Shown: in pieces, positions 1 to 5,222 of the stretch
How the letters are laid out: the number at the start of each line of letters is the position of its first letter
Numbering within the stretch: the stretch's first letter is position 1
Assembly (NCBI GenBank): GCA_015490215.1
Contig: WFYH01000014.1
Coordinates: 1-5,581, forward strand
Source: Aquificaceae bacterium
Lineage (GTDB): Bacteria; Aquificota; Aquificia; Aquificales; Aquificaceae
Reading direction: 5' to 3'
Length of the DNA stretch: 5,581 nucleotides
The notes under the pieces: model-generated
Told to the model about the DNA's origin: nothing
What the model saw: only the letters and a program-made list of their open reading frames with translations
The model's database searches: none
Program-made: the position numbers and the translations under genes

Positions 1-29
1 GTGTAGGCTTTCACTCTATACTTGGGCAT
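1..29 (-). CDS. pilC: Start of probable type IV pilus inner-membrane platform protein PilC (partial, cut by left edge)
   Basis: Only nine full codons are visible, reading MPKYRVKAY. The reading begins with an ATG two bases after the pilT stop codon. An AGAAGG ribosome-binding sequence (38-43), inside the last pilT codons, lies 8 nt upstream. PilC/GspF proteins, the polytopic membrane platform on which the PilB and PilT motors act, commonly begin with a short sequence of this kind (M-P-x-[FY]-x-[FY/V]-x-A), and pilC often follows pilT. The near-zero spacing implies translational coupling. The identification rests on context and nine residues, so it is a well-motivated inference; another pilus gene is possible. 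Confidence 0.6.
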
Positions 30-31
30 CT

Positions 32-1123
32 TCAGAGCCTTCTAACGGAGCCAAGCATCCTCTCAAGCTCCTTCACGTCGGGGGAGGCTCTCATAGCTTC
101 GTCAAGGGTTATGAGACCTGCCTTGTAGAGCCTTGCCAAGCTCTGGTTCATGGTCTGCATACCGCTCTCCAGCTGACCGCTCTGCATAAGGGAGTATATC
201 TGCTGGAGTTTGTTTTCCCTTATAAGGTTGCGGATACCTACGGTGGGGATAAGAAGTTCGTAGGCCAGCACCCTGCCCCCACCTATCTTGGGAAGAAGTC
301 TTTGAGATATTACACCCTGAAGGGTAAAGGAGAGCTGAACCCTTATCTGTTCTTGCTGCTCAGCGGGGAATATGTCCACTATACGGGTTATGGTGGATAT
401 AGCCGTGTTGGTGTGAAGAGTCCCAAAGACCAAGTGACCCGTTTCCGCAGCCCTTAGGGCTGTTTCTATTGTCTCCCTATCCCTCATCTCACCTACAAGT
501 ATGACGTCAGGGTCTTCCCTGAGGGCGGCTCTCAAGGCGTCAGCGAAAGAAAAGACATCGTGGTCTATCTCCCTCTGGTTGACTATGCTTCTCTTGTGCT
601 GAAAGATGTATTCAATGGGATCTTCTATGGTAATTATGTGGTGGGGAAAGTTCTCGTTGATGTAGTTAATCATCGCCGCAAGGGTGGTTGACTTACCCGA
701 CCCGGTAGGACCCGTCACAAGGACAAGCCCCATCTTTTTATGACAAAGCTCCAAGACCTTCTCCGTCAGACCAAGCTCTTTGACAGACCTTATCTTGTAG
801 GGAAGCCTCCTGAGGGCTACCGCCACCGATCCCCGCTGATAAAAGACATTCGCCCTGAATCTGCCCAAGTCTTTCACACCGAAGGAAAAGTCCACCTGAC
901 CTCTCTCTTCAAGGGTCTTTCTGTTCCTTTCGGACATTACCGAGTAGGCAAGCTTTTGAACCATATCGGGGGTAAGAACCGGAAACTCTGAAAGAAAGGT
1001 AATGTTTCCGTCAACCCTTATAGCGGGTCTGGCTCCGGAGGTCAGGTGAATATCACTGGCTTCCTTCTGAACAGCTGTTTGGAGGATGTCTATAAGTCTT
1101 ACCTCTGCAGTTTTGGTGTCCAA
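32..1123 (-). CDS. pilT: Type IV pilus retraction ATPase PilT (twitching motility)
   Basis: PilT is the hexameric cytoplasmic ATPase that depolymerises type IV pili, giving twitching motility and often DNA uptake. The 363-residue product matches the family length (about 345-370). An N-terminal PAS-like domain occupies roughly residues 1-105. The RecA-like ATPase core follows, with Walker A GPTGSGKST (138-146), Asp box IITIEDPIEY (163-172), Walker B DPDVILVGEMRD (204-215) and His box ETGHLVFGTLHTN (227-239). The C-terminal GIRNLIRE (297-304) is the PilT signature AIRNLIRE, needed for retraction and absent from the extension motor PilB. The start is TTG, chosen because AAGGAGG (1131-1137) sits 7 nt upstream and translation gives the usual N terminus (IDILQTAVQKEASDIHLTSG). 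It lies 31 bp after carB2 and 2 bp before the pilC-like start, so probable operon. PilU is a less likely alternative. Confidence 0.96.
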   Translation of the reverse strand: MDTKTAEVRLIDILQTAVQKEASDIHLTSGARPAIRVDGNITFLSEFPVLTPDMVQKLAYSVMSERNRKTLEERGQVDFSFGVKDLGRFRANVFYQRGSVAVALRRLPYKIRSVKELGLTEKVLELCHKKMGLVLVTGPTGSGKSTTLAAMINYINENFPHHIITIEDPIEYIFQHKRSIVNQREIDHDVFSFADALRAALREDPDVILVGEMRDRETIETALRAAETGHLVFGTLHTNTAISTITRIVDIFPAEQQEQIRVQLSFTLQGVISQRLLPKIGGGRVLAYELLIPTVGIRNLIRENKLQQIYSLMQSGQLESGMQTMNQSLARLYKAGLITLDEAMRASPDVKELERMLGSVRRL

Positions 1124-1130
1124 CTTGCTC

Positions 1131-1137
1131 CCTCCTT
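1131..1137 (-). promoter_or_regulatory. Strong Shine-Dalgarno that fixes the TTG start of pilT
   Basis: On the minus strand the sequence reads AAGGAGG, a full match to the anti-Shine-Dalgarno core, and ends 7 nt before TTG at 1123-1121. No ATG in this frame gives a complete PilT N terminus, so this site decides the start. A strong site paired with a weak start codon is a common way of setting moderate expression. Confidence 0.85.
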
Positions 1138-1154
1138 ATGCTTAACAATCTATT

Positions 1155-2777
1155 TTAACCCACAAGATCTTTGTAAAGGTCTTGAAGGGAATAAACCCTC
1201 AGGGGTTTGCCCTCTTCCTTCATCTTCTTCAGACTCCTTATAGCTTCCAAGACCGCATAGCCTCCCCTTACGGTTGTGGTGTAGGGTATACCCTGCTGAA
1301 CTGCTGTTCTCCTGATAAAGTAGGCATCGCTAATTTCCTTCTTTCCGGAGGGCGTGTTTATAACCAGCTGAACCTCTCCGTTCTTCATCAGATCCACTAC
1401 GTTGGGTCTACCCTCGGAAACCTTCAAAACATGCTTGGCTTCTATACCCTTTGACTTTAGAAACCTAAAGGTCCCAGTAGTAGCCAATATCTCAAAACCC
1501 AAGTCCGAAAAGCCCTTGGCAAGATCAACTATCTTTTCCTTGTCCCTGTCCGCCACGCTTATGAAAACTTTTCCCTCGGTGGGTAGCTTGTTTCCTGAAG
1601 CGAGCTGAGCCTTGTAGTAGGCAAGCCCAAAGTCCTCATCAACACCCATTACCTCTCCTGTGCTTTTCATTTCAGGTCCTAAAACTGGGTCAACCTCTGG
1701 GAACCTGTTCCAAGGGAACACGACTTCCTTGACCGTGTAAAGTTTGCTCCCTTTAGGGACGAAGTCGGAAGCCACCGAGCAGTCTCCTTTTTCAATCCTT
1801 TCAAACACATCTGGCACGAGGTCTCTGAGCCTTTTGCCCAAAGCCACTTTTGCAGCTATCTTGGCAAGAGGGTAACCTATGGACTTACTTACAAAGGGAA
1901 CCGTTCTGGACGCCCTCGGGTTTACCTCAAGGACGTATACCTCCCCGCCGTGGACCGCAAACTGGATGTTTATAAGCCCCTTTACGTTTAGAGCCTTTGC
2001 CAACTTCCTCGTCTGCTCCTTTATCTCCTCAACGATGCTGTCCTCAAGGGTGTAGGGAGGAATTGAAGCTGCGCTATCTCCCGAGTGGACGCCCGCCTCC
2101 TCTATGTGCTCCATCACCGCCCCGATGAGAACATCTTCTCCGTCCGCCACCGCATCCACATCCAACTCAACGCTGTCGGGAAGATACTTGTCTATAAGTA
2201 TGGGTCTCTGGTAGCTGACGCTCACCGCCTCCTCAAGGTATTCAAGGAGGTCCTCTTCATCGTAGACGATCTTCATAGCCCTCCCGCCCAAAACGTAGGA
2301 GGGTCTGACGAGAACCGGAAAGCCCAAAGACCTTGCTACAACTATCGCTTCTTCCTTGCTGGTGGCGGTGCCGCTCTCGGGTTGCCTTAGGTTCAGATCT
2401 ATTATCAGCCTCCTGAAGAGCTGCCTGTCCTCCGCCCTGTCTATGCTCTCCGGAGAAGTTCCCAAGATGTTTACTCCTTCTTCCATCAGGGGTAGTGCGA
2501 GCTTTAGAGGGGTCTGTCCTCCGAACTGAAGCAGGACCCCGAAGGGCTTTTCCCTGTCTATTATCGCTAGGACGTGCTCAAGGACTATGGGTTCAAAGTA
2601 GAGCCGGTCGGCGGTGTCGTAGTCGGTAGAAACCGTCTCCGGATTACAGTTGACCATGATGGCTTCATAGCCTTCTTCCTGAACCGCCTGAACGGCGTGA
2701 ACACACGCATAGTCAAACTCTATCCCCTGACCTATACGGTTGGGACCGCTTCCGAGGATAAGAACCTTTCCCTTCAT
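1155..2777 (-). CDS. carB2: Carbamoyl-phosphate synthase large subunit, C-terminal half (split CarB)
   Basis: This 540-residue protein corresponds to the second half of the roughly 1070-residue CarB. That half uses ATP to phosphorylate carbamate, giving carbamoyl phosphate for pyrimidine and arginine synthesis. A pre-ATP-grasp domain (about 1-115) begins KVLILGSGPNRIGQGIEFDY. The ATP-grasp domain (about 120-320) contains VRPSYVLGG (157-165), EHIEEAGVHSGDSA (223-236) and metal ligands expected at Q272, E284 and N286 (LEVNPRAS). An MGS-like allosteric domain (about 400-530) contains ATTGT (432-436), KVSEGRP (452-458) and VINTPSG (472-478). The protein ends at the normal CarB C terminus, and a TAA lies in frame nine codons before the ATG, so it is a split gene rather than a broken one. 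Partners should be CarB1 and CarA, neither in this window. No good Shine-Dalgarno is seen before the ATG. Confidence 0.97.
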   Translation of the reverse strand: MKGKVLILGSGPNRIGQGIEFDYACVHAVQAVQEEGYEAIMVNCNPETVSTDYDTADRLYFEPIVLEHVLAIIDREKPFGVLLQFGGQTPLKLALPLMEEGVNILGTSPESIDRAEDRQLFRRLIIDLNLRQPESGTATSKEEAIVVARSLGFPVLVRPSYVLGGRAMKIVYDEEDLLEYLEEAVSVSYQRPILIDKYLPDSVELDVDAVADGEDVLIGAVMEHIEEAGVHSGDSAASIPPYTLEDSIVEEIKEQTRKLAKALNVKGLINIQFAVHGGEVYVLEVNPRASRTVPFVSKSIGYPLAKIAAKVALGKRLRDLVPDVFERIEKGDCSVASDFVPKGSKLYTVKEVVFPWNRFPEVDPVLGPEMKSTGEVMGVDEDFGLAYYKAQLASGNKLPTEGKVFISVADRDKEKIVDLAKGFSDLGFEILATTGTFRFLKSKGIEAKHVLKVSEGRPNVVDLMKNGEVQLVINTPSGKKEISDAYFIRRTAVQQGIPYTTTVRGGYAVLEAIRSLKKMKEEGKPLRVYSLQDLYKDLVG

Positions 2778-2801
2778 GACGGTGTAGGAAAATTTTACCC
2801 C

Positions 2802-3608
2802 TTACTCCATAAAGGAGTTGAAGAGCAGATCAAGGCACTCCTCCTCAAGGGTCCTGTTAGCTCCCCCGCTACCGACACTTCGGAGAGTTATCCCTTCTAT
2901 GGCTCTGCAAGGTTCGGGCAGGGGCTTGTTCTCAGCCTCCTCTATGCAGACGAAATATACCAGCCTATCTTCGCACCTTTTTATGGAAAGACCGTAAGCC
3001 TTCAGGAGAGCACACCGCCACATAACTATAAAGAGCTTCATTAAGGTAGACAACCTTGAGGGGCGATAGTCGGGATGGGGTTTGTATTTATCCGGTTGCC
3101 TTATTCCTTCCAGTTCCATCTTCTTTATGACCCTCTCCACCAGAGAAGGAGGAGGGTGGGAAACGTCGGGCCACCCGAAAACGTCCACAGCTTTACGACC
3201 GAGTTTAAACACCCACGATGTAAAGCGGGTAAATTCCTCTGCCGGCGGGACCATCAGGTGGCGAAACTCCCTTTGGGCAACCTCTATCCTGCCGCTTACT
3301 CCCTCCGCAAGGCATAGTAGCGCCCTCGGTCCTTCTTTGATCAAAAGCTCTTCCACCTCGTAGAGTCCTATGTATTCGTTTCTCCATATTGACAGGAGTA
3401 TAGGTTCCCTTCCCAAACCGAAGGGCATAAGTCGGAGTCCTGCAAGTATGAGTCTCTCCCTGCGGGTCCTGCCCGCAAGCCACAGGTATTTATCAAGGTA
3501 TATCTTCAATTCCCTATAGTTTCCCAAAACCCTCTTCCACGAGTCCGGGTCAATCTCCACCGGATCAACTATGTCCACAAAGTTGAAACCCAGAGTAGAC
3601 CCTCCCAT
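2802..3608 (-). CDS. Uncharacterised 268-residue protein
   Basis: I do not recognise a family. The proposed start is ATG at 3608 (MGGSTLGFNF), because extending upstream to 3746 would run through the response-regulator gene. The product looks soluble and mostly helical, with no signal peptide; its only hydrophobic patch is TLMKLFIVMWRCALLKAYG (188-206), which is short and flanked by basic residues. It is rich in Arg, Leu and Glu and has six cysteines (99, 199, 212, 221, 234, 258), without a clear metal-binding spacing. A Pro-rich turn SHPPPSLVERV lies at 150-160. No Shine-Dalgarno precedes the ATG; GGGAGGG occurs just inside the ORF, so a later non-ATG start or a leaderless message is possible. 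The stop codon is 24 bp before carB2 and in the same frame, so co-transcription is likely. It is divergent from the response regulator. It shows no resemblance to the missing CarB1. Confidence 0.75.
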   Translation of the reverse strand: MGGSTLGFNFVDIVDPVEIDPDSWKRVLGNYRELKIYLDKYLWLAGRTRRERLILAGLRLMPFGLGREPILLSIWRNEYIGLYEVEELLIKEGPRALLCLAEGVSGRIEVAQREFRHLMVPPAEEFTRFTSWVFKLGRKAVDVFGWPDVSHPPPSLVERVIKKMELEGIRQPDKYKPHPDYRPSRLSTLMKLFIVMWRCALLKAYGLSIKRCEDRLVYFVCIEEAENKPLPEPCRAIEGITLRSVGSGGANRTLEEECLDLLFNSFME

Positions 3609-3611
3609 AAT
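3583..3611 (+). promoter_or_regulatory. Sigma70-type promoter of the two-component operon
   Basis: TTGAAA (3583-3588) and CATAAT (3606-3611) are each one base from consensus and are separated by exactly 17 bp. Transcription would start near 3618, giving a leader of about 25 nt that carries the GGAG at 3632-3635. The -10 box overlaps the start codon of the divergent 268-residue protein and the -35 box lies within its codons, so transcription of the two units may interfere. It is predicted from sequence alone. Confidence 0.65.
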
Positions 3612-3626
3612 AGAAGTCAATATAGG
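3609..3626. repeat. Possible response-regulator direct repeat, 10 bp spacing
   Basis: AATAGAAG (3609-3616) and AATATAGG (3619-3626) agree at six of eight positions and are spaced 10 bp, one helical turn. Dimers of OmpR/PhoB regulators typically bind such tandem half-sites. The pair overlaps both opposing -10 boxes, so binding could repress its own operon and the divergent gene. Short AT-rich matches of this quality arise easily by chance. Confidence 0.2.
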
Positions 3627-3647
3627 CTTTTGGAGATACCTTATGAA
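3619..3647 (-). promoter_or_regulatory. Weak promoter candidate for the uncharacterised gene / carB2 / pilT block
   Basis: On the minus strand TTCATA (3647-3642, four of six consensus bases) is followed after 17 bp by TATATT (3624-3619, five of six). Initiation would fall near 3612, only a few bases before the ATG at 3608. That would give an almost leaderless message and fits the missing Shine-Dalgarno. The -35 box overlaps the start codon of the response regulator. It is weaker than the opposing promoter, and another promoter inside the gene could serve carB2. Confidence 0.3.
3632..3635 (+). promoter_or_regulatory. Ribosome binding site that sets the response-regulator start
   Basis: GGAG ends 7 nt before the ATG at 3643. 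It supports that ATG over the in-frame ATG at 3571, which would add 24 residues with no place in a receiver domain and would start upstream of the predicted promoter. Confidence 0.75.
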
Positions 3648-4293
3648 GATATTGCTGGTAGAGGACGATCCTATTCTCGGAGAGAGCCTCACGGAATTTC
3701 TCAAAAGGAATGGATACGAGGTTGAGTGGATAAAGGACGATCGCAAGCTTTACGAGAATTTAGATCTGGTTCTGGGATACGATGTGGTCGTCTTGGACCT
3801 GATCCTGAACTACGGAAGCGGGGAAGACATATTAAAGAAGATAAGGGAGAAGGGATTCACCGTTCCGGTGCTCATCCTTACCGCAAAGGGAAGCATTGAA
3901 GACAAGGAGATCTGCTTTAACTTGGGAGCGGACGATTACCTCACAAAACCCTTTAACCCTAAAGAACTTATCCTGAGGATAAAAGCCCTCGCAAGGAGGA
4001 GTTATGGAGATAGAAAATGCGTAAGGATAGGTAACACGGAGATATACCCTGACTCAATGACCATTAAGGTAAACGGCAGGGAGGTTAATCTTTCAAAGAC
4101 CGCTTGGAAGCTTTTGCTTCTTCTCCTGCGCCACAGAGGAAAAGTAGTGCCCACTGAACTTATCCTTAACTCCGTCTGGGAAGACAAACCCGTCGGGACG
4201 GAGGTGGTAAGAGCTTACATAAAGGAACTTAGAAAGGTCCTTCCCAAAGATGCCATAAAAACTTACAAGGGAGTGGGCTATAAACTCTTATGA
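3643..4293 (+). CDS. OmpR/PhoB-family DNA-binding response regulator
   Basis: A 216-residue cytoplasmic transcription factor activated by phosphorylation from its partner kinase. The receiver domain (1-118) begins MKILLVEDDP, as these domains usually do. It has the acidic pocket E7, D8, D9, phosphoacceptor D52 in VVVLDLIL, switch Thr T80 in LILTAKG and invariant K102 in LTKPFNP. The usual Pro after the phosphoacceptor (DLxLP) is Asn here. The C-terminal winged helix (about 127-216) contains VNLSKTAWKLLLLLL, the recognition-helix region TEVVRAYIKELRKVL (186-200) and the terminal hairpin TYKGVGYKL, typical of Trans_reg_C. All catalytic residues are present, so it should be phosphorylatable. Its stop overlaps the kinase start (ATGA), indicating translational coupling. 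Its targets cannot be read from sequence; the divergent gene and neighbouring pilus genes are candidates. Confidence 0.95.
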   Translation: MKILLVEDDPILGESLTEFLKRNGYEVEWIKDDRKLYENLDLVLGYDVVVLDLILNYGSGEDILKKIREKGFTVPVLILTAKGSIEDKEICFNLGADDYLTKPFNPKELILRIKALARRSYGDRKCVRIGNTEIYPDSMTIKVNGREVNLSKTAWKLLLLLLRHRGKVVPTELILNSVWEDKPVGTEVVRAYIKELRKVLPKDAIKTYKGVGYKLL

Positions 4294-5222
4294 GCGAGGA
4301 GCGTAAATACCTTCTGTGGCTTGTTCTCATCCTAGTTGCCGGCTTTACTGTGATAAACACCCTTTCGGTAATGGCTCTTAAAATCTCTCTGGAAAATGAA
4401 CTTTACGTAACTGCTAACGCCCTGCGTCGTGCCCTCATAACCGATAGAACCGTTTTACCCTACCCCTTTAAAATCTCGGAGCGTCCAGAAGAGGGGTTTA
4501 TCATCGTAGTTTACAAGGATGGATTCTTTATCTTGGTGGATGAGAACTACATTCCCGAAAGGCTAAAGAACTTTGCCACCGTTCTTGTCTTGTGGGAAGG
4601 CGTCTTTATACTCTTTATACTTCTTCTCTTTCGCAGAACCGTTCTCCTGTATATAAAGAGGGAGAAAGATATCAGATATCTCCTTAACCTGCTCCTTCTT
4701 GCCCTCACCCACAGGCTGGGGAACTTCCTCTCAGTTGTAAAGCTCAACCTTGAGCTTATGGAGGACTCAAAACCTAAGGAAAGGATAATTTCCTCAACGG
4801 AAAAGCTTGAGGAGGACTATAAAAAGGCTGTGGAGGTTCTTGAGAGTTTAAGCAAGGGCTACGGTCTCGGATCCCGCATAGTGAATGTAAAAGAAGTAGT
4901 TGAGGAGCTTTTAAAAGGTTCAGACCACAGGCAGGATATAAGACTGATGGTAAAGCTTGAGGATACCTTGGTCAGAGCAAATCCCATATATCTGGAGATT
5001 CTGGTGGGATCGGTAATAGAGAACTCCCTGAAATATGCGATCAGCTTCGTCCACATAAAGCTGTGTGGGGGTCTTTTGGTGGTAAGGAACGATTTTGGAA
5101 GCGTAAAGGAAGGATCAGGGATGGGTCTAAAGATAGCCCGCTTCGCCGCTCAGATTTTAGGATTTGACCTGAGGATAAAGTACCGCAACAGGTTTACCGT
5201 ATTTGTGAACTTTAAATCTTAA
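4290..5222 (+). CDS. Small membrane sensor histidine kinase with atypical H-box
   Basis: A 310-residue sensor kinase, partner of the upstream regulator. Transmembrane helix 1 (about 7-30) and helix 2 (about 96-115) flank a short extracytoplasmic sensor of about 65 residues (31-95), in which I recognise no domain. A basic linker leads to the dimerisation helices (about 132-190), with putative phosphoacceptor H141 in ALTHRLGNFLSVVKL. The residue after His is Arg rather than the usual Glu/Asp, while N145 occupies the phosphatase-associated H+4 position. The ATPase domain (about 195-310) keeps an N-box, SVIENSLKYA, with N245, a weak G1 region VRNDFG (265-270) and a G2 box GSGMGLKIA (275-283). The lid between the last two is only a few residues and there is no evident F-box, so the domain is compact. 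No HAMP or PAS domain is apparent. The start overlaps the regulator stop by 4 bp. Confidence 0.92.
   Translation: MSEERKYLLWLVLILVAGFTVINTLSVMALKISLENELYVTANALRRALITDRTVLPYPFKISERPEEGFIIVVYKDGFFILVDENYIPERLKNFATVLVLWEGVFILFILLLFRRTVLLYIKREKDIRYLLNLLLLALTHRLGNFLSVVKLNLELMEDSKPKERIISSTEKLEEDYKKAVEVLESLSKGYGLGSRIVNVKEVVEELLKGSDHRQDIRLMVKLEDTLVRANPIYLEILVGSVIENSLKYAISFVHIKLCGGLLVVRNDFGSVKEGSGMGLKIARFAAQILGFDLRIKYRNRFTVFVNFKS

Noticed and set aside
2085..3044. Plus-strand ORFs of 101 and 156 codons opposite carB2 and its junction
   Set aside because: They are antisense to strongly conserved CarB2 codons or to the upstream gene and have no domain-like character.
3075..3363. Two overlapping plus-strand ORFs opposite the uncharacterised gene
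   Set aside because: They lie antisense in different frames, have no ribosome binding site or recognisable motif, and occur in GC-rich sequence where chance ORFs are common.
2802..3608. The uncharacterised gene as a decayed carB1
   Set aside because: CarB1 would be about 550 residues with ATP-grasp motifs; none of those motifs is present in any part of this protein.
3571..3642. Earlier ATG start for the response regulator (24 extra residues)
   Set aside because: Receiver domains begin at the MKILLVEDD stretch, a GGAG sits 7 nt before the ATG at 3643, and the predicted -10 box lies downstream of 3571.
3609..3746. Upstream extension of the uncharacterised protein to a start at 3746 (46 extra residues)
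   Set aside because: It would run antisense through the conserved receiver start MKILLVEDD; the extra residues are Ser/Arg/Ile-rich, like a shadow reading, and the ATG at 3608 is the natural start in the spacer.
4002..5056. Minus-strand ORFs within the regulator and kinase genes
   Set aside because: They overlap well-supported plus-strand coding sequence, and their products are Ser/Thr/Arg-rich, as expected for shadow frames.
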